Origin: Tumebacillus_A lipolyticus
GTDB taxonomy: Bacteria > Bacillota > Bacilli > Tumebacillales > Tumebacillaceae
Direction of reading: 5' to 3'
DNA: 64,000 nt
Assembly: GCF_042682745.1 (NCBI RefSeq)
Contig: NZ_JBHUIO010000008.1
Location: 186,001 to 250,000, forward strand
Part shown: piece after piece, positions 1-9,163 of the stretch
Position numbering within the stretch: position 1 is the stretch's first letter
Layout: each line of letters begins with the position of its first letter
Notes under the pieces: generated by a model
Told to the model about the DNA's origin: nothing
Databases searched by the model: none
Seen by the model: only the letters and a program-made list of their open reading frames with translations
Translations under genes and position numbers: made by a program

Positions 1-21
1 CGGGAGTAATTTTCTGAATTT

Positions 22-501
22 TTAACGATTTGATGACGCCAACCGCCGCGCTCGTTCAAGATCACGATACGCTTTTAAAACCGGCCTCATCGTCGGGGAA
101 ACACGATCGGGCAGTTCCTCCGGATCAAAAAAACGCAATTCGAAGCTCTCTTCATTTGCTCTCAGCTCGCCGGCAAAATCTTGGCAGAGATAGACGGCGG
201 TCACATTGTGAACCTTGTCTCCGTTCGGATACTCATAATACAATTCCGCTCCAGAGAAAACGTCGAGCAAAGTCAATCGATCGATCACAAGCCCCGTCTC
301 TTCCCATACTTCCCGCTTCGCCGTCGCTTCCAGATCTTCTCCGATCTCCATAAAACCGCCAGGCAACCCCCAGCATTCGTTATCCGATCGGAGGTTCATC
401 AGAATGTGTCCCTCCTGATTTTGCAGGATGACGCACGCCCCTGCTAAGATCAACGGGCGACTCCCTACCAGCTCCCGTATGTCTCGCACATAATCTTGCA
501 T
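22..501 (-). CDS. Nudix hydrolase
   Basis: Predicted 159-aa Nudix hydrolase, which would cleave a nucleoside diphosphate linked to another moiety (ADP-ribose, NADH or oxidised nucleotides are typical substrates). The Nudix box is complete: G49, E55, R63-E64, E67-E68 and G70-L71 match GX5EX7REUXEEXGU. The ATG at 501 is chosen because AGAGGGA lies just upstream; the open frame continues upstream as low-complexity sequence without family resemblance. The protein is soluble, with no signal peptide. It is a single gene, divergent from nothing obvious. The exact substrate cannot be read from the sequence. Confidence 0.9.
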   Translation of the reverse strand: MQDYVRDIRELVGSRPLILAGACVILQNQEGHILMNLRSDNECWGLPGGFMEIGEDLEATAKREVWEETGLVIDRLTLLDVFSGAELYYEYPNGDKVHNVTAVYLCQDFAGELRANEESFELRFFDPEELPDRVSPTMRPVLKAYRDLERARRLASSNR

Positions 502-1047
502 CTGGTTGTCCCTCTTTCTAACAGATTCGAGCGATCCTCCACCGTCAGATGCGGTCGATTCGCTCCTCTTGCTTGGAATAGACGATCTGTTCAAGCGATC
601 GGTTACAGCGCTTGCCCGGCTCGATCGATAAAGCGAGCCGATCGCTTGACTCTGATCTCTTTTCGTGATATAGTTTAAAACTACTGCTGAAATAACATTC
701 CCATCTACACGCATGTGCACGATCATTGAGAATCGGATTGATCGCGAAGGATTTTGCTGAGAACCTGACGAGGTGTCTCATTCGTTGCTCGAAATGCTTC
801 AAAACAAGTGAACTAGGATTCAAACAGGCATGGCCTCGGAGCCATATGGTCGCAAGAGAGGTAGGGCTTGCGATGTTTCCGGGATTCGAATCTGGTTCTC
901 CATATATTGATCGAAACAACAAAAAGCTTGGTACTCTTCACGAGGAACCAAGCTTTTTGACGTTCTCGGCCACTGGGCCTCCCGCGGCTGGTCGGGCAGG
1001 TCTGCCATCGCGCTGATGTGATGTCCTAGATGTGAGAGAACAGCAGA
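502..1047. other. Intergenic region, no convincing gene
   Basis: No frame here has both a ribosome binding site and a recognisable product. The only clear element is the hairpin at 921-958. A GGGATTCGAATC word near 884-895 resembles a tRNA T-loop, but the arms do not pair into a tRNA. Confidence 0.5.
921..958 (-). terminator. Intrinsic terminator of the deacetylase gene
   Basis: The arms AAAAAGCTTGGT and ACCAAGCTTTTT form a perfect 12-bp stem, with the T-run reading out on the minus strand. It lies about 90 bp beyond the stop of the polysaccharide deacetylase gene. The symmetry would also let it work on the plus strand. Confidence 0.8.
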
Positions 1048-2070
1048 TCAATTCCAGAAGGTGACGGGCGGCAGGTCGCTGCTCAATCTATGCATGCCAT
1101 ACCCTTTCGCTTGCAGTTGCTGCAAAATACCCGGCAAAGCTTCAGATGTCGTTTTCTTATCATGAAAGAGGATAACGGGCGAATGCTTTAAATGGGTAAC
1201 CTGTTCGATAACCTGACGATAGATCTGATCGGAAGGTACGCTTAGCGCGCTCGAATCGGTGCTGTCCACATTCCAATCCCACAGCTGGTAGCCAGAATGT
1301 GCGATCGCCTCCCGATATGGCAGGGTCAGATGCGGATAGCTGCCAAAGGGGACGCGGATCAAGTCGGTGCGGACGCCGGTGATCTTCTGCAAAACGTCGT
1401 TGCAGGTGTCCATCTCTTGCAAGACGGTCTGCGGAGAGCGGTAGATCTTGCTCGCCACATGCGTGACGCCGTGCAACCCGACCGCATGGCCTTCTGCCAC
1501 GATTCGCTTGGCCACATCTGGATAACGCTCGATCTGTCCGGAGAGCAGAAAGAATGTCGCTTTCACATCTGCCGCTTTCAACAGGTCGAGGATCTGCGGT
1601 GTGAACGGAGTCGGACCGTCATCGAACGTCAGGTAGGCAACCTGTTGCCCCGTCTGTTTGGTGCCTTGTGGGTCTGGCCGCTTCTCCACTTCCGGCTGCT
1701 TGATCGGCACGCTCGGCTGAGGCTTCTCGCCAGCCGGTTGTTCCGGTGGCTTTTTGCTCGGCTCGGCAGGCGGTTTTTTGTCCGGCTTCTGCTCGGTTGA
1801 CACCTGCTGTTCCGGCTGCTTCCCGCCCTGCTGTTCGACCGGCTCCACTTCTGTGCCCGCTTCCCGCTCCACATCGATCGGCTCGGGCTCCCCATCGTCT
1901 GTGGCGGCAAGATCGAGCGGGCGATTCTCTTTCTCTGTCGTTTTGGCGTGCTGAACTTGGTTGCCTTTCCCATACTCCAGAGCGCCGTACAAGCCAGTCA
2001 GGACGAACAGGCTGAGCACGGCCATCATGATACCTTTGCGCTTTCTGGGCTTTTTGTTGATCTGCTGCAT
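1048..2070 (-). CDS. Membrane-anchored polysaccharide deacetylase (NodB domain)
   Basis: Predicted 340-aa extracytoplasmic carbohydrate esterase family 4 enzyme, probably removing N-acetyl groups from peptidoglycan or another wall glycan. It has a basic N-terminus, one membrane segment at about 13-33, a long Pro/Lys/Glu/Gln-rich spacer at about 40-142, then a NodB domain. Motifs seen are TFDDGP (148-153; metal-binding and catalytic Asp), H200-x3-H204 (metal ligands), RVPFGS, DWNVDSTD and a C-terminal LFHD. The ATG at 2070 is chosen over the upstream in-frame ATG because AGAGGAAG precedes it. The spacer would let the domain reach into the wall. The gene stands alone with its own terminator. 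The true substrate (peptidoglycan, chitin oligomer or xylan) is not resolved. Confidence 0.9.
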   Translation of the reverse strand: MQQINKKPRKRKGIMMAVLSLFVLTGLYGALEYGKGNQVQHAKTTEKENRPLDLAATDDGEPEPIDVEREAGTEVEPVEQQGGKQPEQQVSTEQKPDKKPPAEPSKKPPEQPAGEKPQPSVPIKQPEVEKRPDPQGTKQTGQQVAYLTFDDGPTPFTPQILDLLKAADVKATFFLLSGQIERYPDVAKRIVAEGHAVGLHGVTHVASKIYRSPQTVLQEMDTCNDVLQKITGVRTDLIRVPFGSYPHLTLPYREAIAHSGYQLWDWNVDSTDSSALSVPSDQIYRQVIEQVTHLKHSPVILFHDKKTTSEALPGILQQLQAKGYGMHRLSSDLPPVTFWN

Positions 2071-2221
2071 CTCTGGTCTTCCTCTCTTCAGGCTCTCTAG
2101 TAAAAACATTACCATGTTCACCAGTTGAGAGGGTTACAAAGTGGTGAAAACTTACAGCGTTTGCATCACAAACTCACGCTTGATACGATTTGAATATCGA
2201 CCTTTGCCCGCCGATCGATGA

Positions 2222-3718
2222 TCAGTTTTGCATCGTTCCTTGCTGCGCATAGCGAACATGCCAAGCGAGCGCTTCCTCCAACAGATGCGGAGTGTGACCA
2301 CCGCGCTTCAGCGCTTCCCGGTAGTAGTCGAGCAAGGCGTCTTTGTACATCGGATGTGCGCAGTTTTCGATCACCACGCGCGCCCGTTCCCGCGGAGCCA
2401 AGCCGCGCAGGTCAGCAAGCCCTTGTTCGGTGACGATCAGATCGACATCATGCTCGGTGTGATCGACATGCGAGACGAACGGGACGATGCTGGAAATGCT
2501 TCCGCCTTTAGCGGTCGATTTGGTCACAAAGATTCCCATCAGCGCATTGCGTGCAAAATCGCCCGATCCGCCGATTCCGTTCATCATCTTGCTGCCCATG
2601 ATATGTGTCGAGTTCACATTGCCATAGATGTCACATTCGATCGCCGTATTGATACAGATCAGGCCTAAGCGGCGGATGATCTCCGGATGGTTGGAGATCT
2701 CCTGCGGCCGGAGCAAGATCCGATCCCGATAGCGGTCGATGTTGGCGATCACCTCTCTGGCACGCTCTGGTGACAGCGTGATCGAGCAGGCGGAAGCAAA
2801 CTTCACCCTCCCCGCATCCATCAGGTCGAAAACAGCATCTTGCAAAACTTCAGAATATACTTCCAGATCGGTACACTCCGATTTTAAAAACCCGTGCAAC
2901 ACCGCATTCGCCACCGAGCCGATCCCCGATTGCAGCGGAGCCAGACTTCTCGGCAGGCGACCGCGCTTGATCTCATGCTCGAAAAACTCGATCAGGTGCT
3001 CTGCCATCCGTTCGGTCTCATGATCTGGTGCAGCGATTGCGGACGTCTGGTCCGATTTTTCTGTAAGTACAACAGCTGCCACTTTCTCAAAATCGATCTG
3101 AATATAAGGTGTGCCAATTCGTTGATCCACCCCGACCAGCGGGATCGGCTGGCGACGCCCTTGCTTCTCCGGCTCATATATATCATGAATTCCTTCCAGG
3201 CCGAGCGGTTGGGCGAGGTTGAGCTCCAAGATGATCTGCTTCGCCATCGAAGCGAAGATCGAAGAGTTCCCCACCGAGGTGGATGGCACGATGCCTCCCT
3301 CTTCGGTGATCGCCACAATCTCTAAGATCGCAACATCGATCGGCGGCAAGAACCCGTTTCGCAGTTGTTCAGCAGTATGGGAAAGGTGTTGATCAATGTA
3401 GAGCAGCTCGCCCTCGTTGATCTTCGCCCGCATCTTTTTTTCATTTTGAAAGGGCAGCCGCTTGTTGATGATGCCCGCTTCGGCGAGCACGCCATCCACC
3501 TCATCCCCGATCGACGCTCCGGTGAACAGGTTGATCTTTAGCGCCTCTCCGCTTGCTTTTACTCGCTCCACCAGGGCCAGCGGTACCACTTTTGCATCCC
3601 CCGAGCGGGTGAAACCGCTCAAGCCGACAGTCATGCCATCTTGGATCAGGCTGGCAGCTTGCGATGGGCTCATCATTTTATCTCGATAGGCGGCGTTTCT
3701 GATTCTTTGTTCGATCAT
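2222..3718 (-). CDS. Acetyl-CoA hydrolase/transferase family protein (succinate:acetate CoA-transferase-like)
   Basis: Predicted 498-aa class I CoA-transferase, which moves CoA between acyl-CoA and a carboxylate such as acetate or succinate. The probable catalytic glutamate is E290 in EVYSEVLQD, preceded by the oxyanion motif SGIGSVANA (264-272). The glycine-rich GIGGSGDFARNA segment near the C-terminus is typical of the AarC/Cat1 group. Length matches the family (about 500 aa). The start is supported by a strong AGGGGGGA site. The LytTR regulator immediately upstream on the same strand suggests regulation by an acid or overflow metabolite, although a terminator separates the two genes. Hydrolase versus transferase activity cannot be told from the sequence. 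Confidence 0.88.
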   Translation of the reverse strand: MIEQRIRNAAYRDKMMSPSQAASLIQDGMTVGLSGFTRSGDAKVVPLALVERVKASGEALKINLFTGASIGDEVDGVLAEAGIINKRLPFQNEKKMRAKINEGELLYIDQHLSHTAEQLRNGFLPPIDVAILEIVAITEEGGIVPSTSVGNSSIFASMAKQIILELNLAQPLGLEGIHDIYEPEKQGRRQPIPLVGVDQRIGTPYIQIDFEKVAAVVLTEKSDQTSAIAAPDHETERMAEHLIEFFEHEIKRGRLPRSLAPLQSGIGSVANAVLHGFLKSECTDLEVYSEVLQDAVFDLMDAGRVKFASACSITLSPERAREVIANIDRYRDRILLRPQEISNHPEIIRRLGLICINTAIECDIYGNVNSTHIMGSKMMNGIGGSGDFARNALMGIFVTKSTAKGGSISSIVPFVSHVDHTEHDVDLIVTEQGLADLRGLAPRERARVVIENCAHPMYKDALLDYYREALKRGGHTPHLLEEALAWHVRYAQQGTMQN

Positions 3719-3838
3719 TTGAATCCCCCCTATGATCTTTGTGACAACTATATGACAACGCTTTCATCATCTTATCACCTCGCAATTTTGTCCGCATTTC
3801 TTTTGCGCCAAAGCAGAAGATCCGGCGCTGGAGCAGCA

Positions 3839-3863
3839 AAAAAGGGGCTGATCGCCCCTTTTA
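3839..3863 (-). terminator. Intrinsic terminator overlapping the LytTR gene stop
   Basis: On the minus strand AAAAGGGGC and GCCCCTTTT flank a 5-nt loop and run into a T-stretch. The stem overlaps the TAA stop of the LytTR gene, so that transcript should end before the CoA-transferase gene. Confidence 0.85.
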
Positions 3864-4535
3864 AAACCCTAGCTTAGTTCGAAACAAACTTGCATATTTT
3901 TGGCTGACCGAGATCCTCGTCTGCGCATCGTCTTTCATGACCAGAAGAAACGTAGAGTGGAAATTCCGCTGAATTTCCTGAATCCAAGCAATATTGACCA
4001 AAAACGCGCGATGGCAGCGCAGGAATTGATTGCCTGGCAAGGACCATTCGAGCGCCTGCAGCGTTTGTTTGATTTTATAGACGCTCGATCTCGTGTGCAT
4101 CAGCGTCGTGCCATCGCGGCTGGAAAAGTAGGCGATGTCGCGCTCATGGACCGGAACGAATCTGTTTTCCGTCTGGCCGATCACATATTCGGTGCGCGGT
4201 GGGACTGGCAACAGATGCGAGCGCTCCGGCGGCACGATCAGGGTGATCGCCCCGATCAGCCGCTCCTTTTCGTCATACAGCGGCGTTCCCAGCCCATAGT
4301 AGGGCACCCCGAACAGATCGGGTGAGATAAAATGGGCGACCTTGTTGCCCTCTCGCAGCGTCTGATGTGCGATCGAGCCCTGCTTGAGCAGATCTCCCGG
4401 CGCGATCTTCAGGTCGATCGCGCCACTCGGGCGATACAAAATATATTGAGACTGGTCGGCTAAAGCGATCGACGTCTCCTGTGGCAGCAGTGTGCTGATC
4501 GAGCGAATCACCTGTTGATACGGTTGTAGATCCAT
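3861..4535 (-). CDS. LytTR-family transcriptional regulator with N-terminal sensor-like domain
   Basis: Predicted 224-aa DNA-binding regulator. The C-terminal ~100 residues form a LytTR domain: HERDIAYFSSRDGTT, then FLRCHRAFLVNI, typical of AgrA/LytR output domains. The N-terminal ~120 residues are not a CheY receiver, since they lack the phospho-acceptor Asp pattern. They look like a PAS/GAF-type fold (IAPGDLL...GSIAHQTL...GTPLYDEKERLIGAITLIVP). It is therefore a one-component, ligand-sensing LytTR protein rather than a two-component partner. The start has AGAAGG 8 nt upstream. Control of the adjacent CoA-transferase gene is inferred from position only. Confidence 0.82.
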   Translation of the reverse strand: MDLQPYQQVIRSISTLLPQETSIALADQSQYILYRPSGAIDLKIAPGDLLKQGSIAHQTLREGNKVAHFISPDLFGVPYYGLGTPLYDEKERLIGAITLIVPPERSHLLPVPPRTEYVIGQTENRFVPVHERDIAYFSSRDGTTLMHTRSSVYKIKQTLQALEWSLPGNQFLRCHRAFLVNIAWIQEIQRNFHSTFLLVMKDDAQTRISVSQKYASLFRTKLGF

Positions 4536-4800
4536 AGTTCACACCTTCTCTTTGTGTCTCACAGATCTATTCTATCATCCTGAACAGTCAATTTGCGCCA
4601 AAATGATCGACCAGCTGCTCGCTCTCTGCAGCTGCGTAATTTTTCAATGCGTGTGGATCTGCCACAGCCGTTCGAGCTTCCCCTCTGATCCAGCTCGTGG
4701 GCCAGCGCCATCCGCCCGTGCTCGTTGAACGGTTGAGCGTAGTTTGCACCAGTTTGGAGGGGAGCATCCCGATCGGTGAGATGCAGCTCCTCGTCATGAC

Positions 4801-4833
4801 AAAAGCCAGCCTCCGTTTTGGAAGCTGGCTTTT
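4801..4833 (-). terminator. Intrinsic terminator of the 772-aa gene
   Basis: AAAAGCCAGC and GCTGGCTTTT form a 10-bp stem ending in a T-run on the minus strand, a few bases beyond the TGA at 4840. The 4536-4800 interval upstream contains no supportable gene. Confidence 0.8.
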
Positions 4834-4839
4834 GATCGA

Positions 4840-7158
4840 TCAGCGAAGCGGTGCCTCTTTGCGCTCTTTCATCGCTTGATGCACCGTTTGCAGCTTGTTG
4901 ACAAACCCGATCGCTTCGGCGATCTGCGTGGCGGTCGCCTGATCGATCTTGATCGATTTGTCAGGCGAGGTAAATTCGACCCAGTAGCCGATAATCTGCG
5001 GCGCGGTCGCTTTGGCGATCATTTGACCGGCCATGCAGAACGAGTTCATCTTCTCGCTTTGCGACTGGCTGGTCTCGACGCTCGACACGCTGAAGCAGAG
5101 GAATCCTCCGCCTTGGCTGCGAATCGATTTGGCCAGCGTCCGCACATCTTCCGTTTTGGTCGAGTCGATCTGCACTTTGATCGTGACATCTTTGACCAGC
5201 AGGACGGCCACCGGGTAAGCAGGCAAAGTGTAATTTTGCGCCAACTCGGCGACTATATTCTGGTTGGCCGGATTGAGCACCGTGTTCTGCGTCACCTGAG
5301 TGGCTGGCGACAAAGGCTTCTCCAGCGTTCTGAAGTAGCTTGCGCTGTTGTTGAAGATCTCCGGCTTCATCCACGGTCGTTGGATCAACACTTTGGTCGC
5401 CAGGAAGCCGACCTGAATCTTCGTGCCTTTTTTCATAAAGGTGTTGGCAAAGTGCGAGTAGCTGTGCCGCGAACTTCCGCCCGCGCTGCCGATGAAGAAA
5501 TCCACGCCCCATTGATGCGCTTGGAAGTACGTGTTCATGCGGGAATCGGAGCTCATCTCGCTGGCATCGATGGCGATGTTTACTTCTGTCCAGCGGTCGC
5601 TCGCCGGATGTTCCAACTTGGTTGCAAACGCATTTTGTCCGAACGTTTCCTCGGGCGACTCCTCAGGGTCTTTCGGCTTGGCGGTCAGGTATTTATAGTA
5701 GACGTTCGCCGCAGCGGCGAGGTTCGCTTGCTGTTCTTGCAAGTCTTTCAGCTTGCTTTTCAACTGCTCAACATAGGTCGGAAGCCACGTCAGCAGCGTG
5801 CTTTTCGCTTGGTGTTCCAAATAGTCGTTCGCCGCATCTGCCAGGTTCAGCCCAGCATCGATCAGCCCCTGCTGTTTTCCGATCAGGCTCTCTTGACCTT
5901 TGTGCAGCTTCTCTGCGACCTCTTTGATCTGATCCCAGTTGACAGTCGGTCCAGCGCCCCCTCCTGTCGAGGAAGCAGCCAAACTGTCGACCAGCTTCTG
6001 GACTCCGCTGACCAGCTTGCTCTGCGACTCGCCATCGTTCACCTCGTGCAGCTGCAGCCCGCGCGACTTTTGAATGTCGCAATAGATCTGAACGGCTGTC
6101 AGCACGTTTGCCGAGTATTGGGTCAGCAGTTCGGTCTGGGCGCGACTGAAAGAATGAATTGCCTCATTAAACGTTTTTGTCGAGGCGGCGACCGTTTCGC
6201 TGTCCACTTTCGGCAGGATCGCCATCCAGTTGAGCACTTCATCCTCAAGCTTGGTGATCGCCGTATCGAGCGCCATCTTTTGCGCGATCGGATCGGCGAG
6301 CAGGTCGATGTGCTTGGTGGTCGGGCGCAGCTCCTGCGGCCAGTCATAGGGAATTGCGCTGGTCGGTACATAGTCGATCCCCTCTTGACGAGGAAGCGGG
6401 AGACGCACATTTTGCATCAGATCTTTCGCCGCATTTAAGCCTCCATCATCATGGGTGTCGAGAATGGCCAGCGCATCCTGCCATTCGGTGAGCGGAAACT
6501 CGATCAGCAGCTGATCCCATTTGCTGTTGATGTCCTGAACGTACGCGTCCGCATTTTCCTCATACCAAGAGAGGTAAGCATTCCAGTATTTCTCGTCATC
6601 ATCCGGATGCTTGGCGCGCAGTTCCGCTTGAATCTCCGTCTGCTTTCGCGACCACTGCTCCTTTTCCTGGCTCCACTGGGTGTAGAGAAAGTTGAACCAA
6701 GAGACGAGCGTGAACGTCTGCTCTTTGCCGTCGATCGTCTTGGTGATCTCTGTGCGCAACCGCTCGCGGATCACGCTTTGCAGTTTGATCAGCTCTGTGT
6801 TCGGACGCGGGCCCAGCGCAGAGATCGCGTTGGCATAGCGGTCAGAGACGCGCGTTCCGTCCGGCTGGGTGATCGGGGACGGCGGTACATATTGATCTAA
6901 AATCTGCGAGCTGCGCACAAACTGAGTCTCCGGCATGATGCCCGCCACCTCGTCGTCCGGGTCCCAAGCGAGGCGCTCATGATCGAGCACCGTGCCCGGC
7001 CAGCTCAAGCAGAACAGCTGCTTCGGGTTGCCAGACGCAAAAGCTTTCGTGATCGCATAGTAGATCGATTCGGTAAAGTTGGTCGGGATCTTTTCTTCCA
7101 CCGGCGTATCAAGTGCGGCCTGATCTGCCGTAATGTTTTTGTCTTTCATTTGAGCCAT
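4840..7158 (-). CDS. Large cytosolic protein of unknown function
   Basis: A 772-aa protein I cannot assign to a characterised family. The N-terminal third is rich in Trp, Pro and acidic residues. A middle region of about 290-520 is predicted to be long amphipathic helices and coiled coil (for example VEQLKSKLKDLQEQQANL). The C-terminal ~240 residues look like a mixed alpha/beta domain with SSRHSYS, VLIQRPWMKPEIF and GFLCFSVSS stretches. From memory this C-terminal pattern resembles large uncharacterised fungal proteins with IDRPWxKPEIF-like and FLCFS-like stretches. No signal peptide or membrane segment is seen. The ATG at 7158 has a GGGGGAAAGGGG site. It lies 118 bp downstream of the amidase on the same strand and may be co-transcribed. 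Confidence 0.85.
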   Translation of the reverse strand: MAQMKDKNITADQAALDTPVEEKIPTNFTESIYYAITKAFASGNPKQLFCLSWPGTVLDHERLAWDPDDEVAGIMPETQFVRSSQILDQYVPPSPITQPDGTRVSDRYANAISALGPRPNTELIKLQSVIRERLRTEITKTIDGKEQTFTLVSWFNFLYTQWSQEKEQWSRKQTEIQAELRAKHPDDDEKYWNAYLSWYEENADAYVQDINSKWDQLLIEFPLTEWQDALAILDTHDDGGLNAAKDLMQNVRLPLPRQEGIDYVPTSAIPYDWPQELRPTTKHIDLLADPIAQKMALDTAITKLEDEVLNWMAILPKVDSETVAASTKTFNEAIHSFSRAQTELLTQYSANVLTAVQIYCDIQKSRGLQLHEVNDGESQSKLVSGVQKLVDSLAASSTGGGAGPTVNWDQIKEVAEKLHKGQESLIGKQQGLIDAGLNLADAANDYLEHQAKSTLLTWLPTYVEQLKSKLKDLQEQQANLAAAANVYYKYLTAKPKDPEESPEETFGQNAFATKLEHPASDRWTEVNIAIDASEMSSDSRMNTYFQAHQWGVDFFIGSAGGSSRHSYSHFANTFMKKGTKIQVGFLATKVLIQRPWMKPEIFNNSASYFRTLEKPLSPATQVTQNTVLNPANQNIVAELAQNYTLPAYPVAVLLVKDVTIKVQIDSTKTEDVRTLAKSIRSQGGGFLCFSVSSVETSQSQSEKMNSFCMAGQMIAKATAPQIIGYWVEFTSPDKSIKIDQATATQIAEAIGFVNKLQTVHQAMKERKEAPLR

Positions 7159-7276
7159 CGTTAAAATACCCCTTTCCCCCACATTGCGCACAGGAGGTTA
7201 ATAAAGTTTACTTGCACTCAAAAGATATTAGGCTCTGCCGCTTTTTATGCTCCGCTCTTTGCTCGTAAACAAAATG

Positions 7277-8152
7277 TCATCGAAGCTCGCGCAGCGCATC
7301 TGCCGCATGATGGTACGCATCCTGCACCGCTCGGTCGTCTGCGCACTGCCACAGGGCGCCGAGCACGCCGATCACCCGATCTGCCGCCTGCGCGCTCGGG
7401 TTGCCCAGCGATTGTGTGACCGGCAAAGAGAGCATCTTGCGCAAAGAGTTGGCCGCATAGTTGCAAGCGATGACAACATCGGCAGCTCCGGTCTTCGTCA
7501 GCGCCCCCAGCTGTGCGATCACCTGATCGACCGCAGCTCGCTCAAGGCTCCTTGGTGATCTCGTCTGTTTTTGCGGCAAAGTTGGCTTCGCAGCGGACAC
7601 TCCGTAAAAATCGCAGAACGCGCGGGCGATCAGCGGCGCAAACTCGCGAATGTGCGCCTTGATTTTCGGGAGGTCTTCCGAGTCGATAAAGCCGATCTCC
7701 AGCAGCATCGCGTCCGCCTCCGTCTTGCAGATCACAGCAAATCCGGTGCCGTTCGGCCCACCATCGCGAACAGCCTGCCCATGCGTTCCGCAGATGGTGG
7801 CCACATTGTGGATCACGCCTTTCGCCAGCTTGGCGATCGCGCCGCCATCCTCGTAGACATACAGTTCAGCACCGCGACCGCCACCGGCGTTTACATGTAG
7901 GGAGAGGAAAACGTTCGCCCCCGCTGTATTGGAGATGCGACAGCGCTCGCGCAGATCGGCATCGATCTGCCGATATCCGCCGGGCGACGCATCCGAATCG
8001 CGCGTCATGATGACCTGAAATCCAGCTTGGCGCAGCAGGTCGCGCAACTGTAGCCCGATCTGCAAGGTGATCTCTTTCTCTCGCACCCCATCGGCGCACG
8101 CCCCCGGATCATATCCGCCGTGTCCAGGGTCGATGCAGATGATTCTTGACAT
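7277..8152 (-). CDS. N-acetylmuramoyl-L-alanine amidase (Amidase_3)
   Basis: Predicted 291-aa zinc amidase that would cut the bond between MurNAc and the L-Ala of the stem peptide. The catalytic domain occupies about 1-190: IDPGHGG with ligand H11, REKE with ligand E25, SLHVN with ligand H86, and the catalytic LLEIGF with E152. The remaining ~100 residues are helical and unidentified. There is no signal peptide, so the enzyme acts after lysis, is exported by another route, or is a prophage-endolysin relic. The ATG at 8152 follows GGAGGGT. The large unknown gene at 4840-7158 lies next on the same strand. Confidence 0.9.
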   Translation of the reverse strand: MSRIICIDPGHGGYDPGACADGVREKEITLQIGLQLRDLLRQAGFQVIMTRDSDASPGGYRQIDADLRERCRISNTAGANVFLSLHVNAGGGRGAELYVYEDGGAIAKLAKGVIHNVATICGTHGQAVRDGGPNGTGFAVICKTEADAMLLEIGFIDSEDLPKIKAHIREFAPLIARAFCDFYGVSAAKPTLPQKQTRSPRSLERAAVDQVIAQLGALTKTGAADVVIACNYAANSLRKMLSLPVTQSLGNPSAQAADRVIGVLGALWQCADDRAVQDAYHHAADALRELR

Positions 8153-8216
8153 TGGGTTACCCTCCTTCGCTTCACTTGCCACTCCTCATTACATGTGCAT
8201 GCTTGTAAAAATATGC

Positions 8217-8250
8217 AAAAACGTCACCGACCGAATCGTCGATGACGCTT
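8217..8250 (-). terminator. Intrinsic terminator of the mgtC-like gene
   Basis: GCGTCATCGAC pairs with GTCGGTGACGT on the minus strand, followed by a T-run. It lies about 30 bp beyond the MgtC stop. Confidence 0.75.
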
Positions 8251-8278
8251 TCTGCTGATCAAGTATGAGATGTGAAAA

Positions 8279-8956
8279 TTACCTGCTCTCCACTTCCACC
8301 GAGATGATATGTGGGATCGCCTTGAGCGACTTGTATACCTCTGTCGTGTAGCGGTCTTTGGGAGCTGCCAAGATCATCGCCACCTGCTGATACCCTTCGT
8401 CAAAATCTTTGATCCGCACTCGCTTGACATGCATGTCCAAATGTTTGATCTGTTTGAAAATATGGTCGAGCTCCTTGTCCTGATCGACGACGATTTTGAT
8501 CGCCAAGTCCCGTTCTCGGAGCGAGCTTGGGCCGATCGACTTGATCAAGCTCGGAAAGAGGTTGATCGCCAAGATGATCAGGAGCACCGCCGTGACCGCC
8601 TCCAGATAGAACCCCGCCCCGACCGCGATTCCCAGTCCGGATGCCGCCCAGACCATCGAAGCGGTCGTAAGTCCCGAGATCACATCATCCCCTCTTCTGA
8701 GAATCACGCCCGCTCCTAAAAAACCAACTCCGCTGACGATCTGTGCCGCCAAGCGCATCGGGTCCATGTTCGTATGCCCACTGACCGAATATCGACCGAC
8801 CGACTCGATCGAGACGATCGTGATCAGACAGCTGGCGACAGAGATCACCATGCTGGTCTTTACGCCGAGCGGCTTGTTTTTCAGTTGCCGATCCACTCCG
8901 ATCAGCATGCCAAGAAAAAGGGCAAGACCCAGCTTGATAAACAAATCATAGATCAT
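8279..8956 (-). CDS. MgtC/SapB family membrane protein
   Basis: A 225-aa integral membrane protein of the MgtC family, associated in other bacteria with magnesium limitation, membrane potential or F-ATPase modulation. About five hydrophobic segments occupy residues 5-145, including the family hallmarks GMLIGVDRQ and SGVGFLGAGVI. A C-terminal cytoplasmic ACT-like domain covers about 150-225. The start has AAGGAG 9 nt upstream. Single gene. The family name is secure; a role in Mg2+ homeostasis is family knowledge only. Confidence 0.92.
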   Translation of the reverse strand: MIYDLFIKLGLALFLGMLIGVDRQLKNKPLGVKTSMVISVASCLITIVSIESVGRYSVSGHTNMDPMRLAAQIVSGVGFLGAGVILRRGDDVISGLTTASMVWAASGLGIAVGAGFYLEAVTAVLLIILAINLFPSLIKSIGPSSLRERDLAIKIVVDQDKELDHIFKQIKHLDMHVKRVRIKDFDEGYQQVAMILAAPKDRYTTEVYKSLKAIPHIISVEVESR

Positions 8957-9163
8957 CTGCGTTTCTCCTTTGAATATGTACAGATTGTTCAGCAGTATTT
9001 GGATCGAGTACGCCTTCCTCTATCATAGCTTATCCAGACGATCAGATATTGTTCAAATCAAGAATTCTTGCCCATCCGCGATGGCACGCCCGATCGGATC
9101 TGCGATTGGTTCGATGCGGAACAACTCATCCCAGTGCCGAGGTGACAGATCATCGCCATCCGA

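Noticed and set aside
840..905. A T-loop-like GGGATTCGAATC word suggesting a tRNA
   Set aside because: No matching T-stem, anticodon or acceptor arms could be folded on either strand.
4588..4797. 69-codon minus-strand frame upstream of the LytTR gene
   Set aside because: No ribosome binding site and no similarity I can recognise.
4876..6438. 520-codon plus-strand open frame
   Set aside because: Antisense shadow of the 772-aa gene; His/Arg/Leu/Gln-rich composition typical of reverse-frame translation.
1048..8956. Prophage remnant suggested by the signal-less amidase
   Set aside because: No holin, tail, terminase or integrase gene is present and the neighbours are chromosomal; the amidase alone is not enough.
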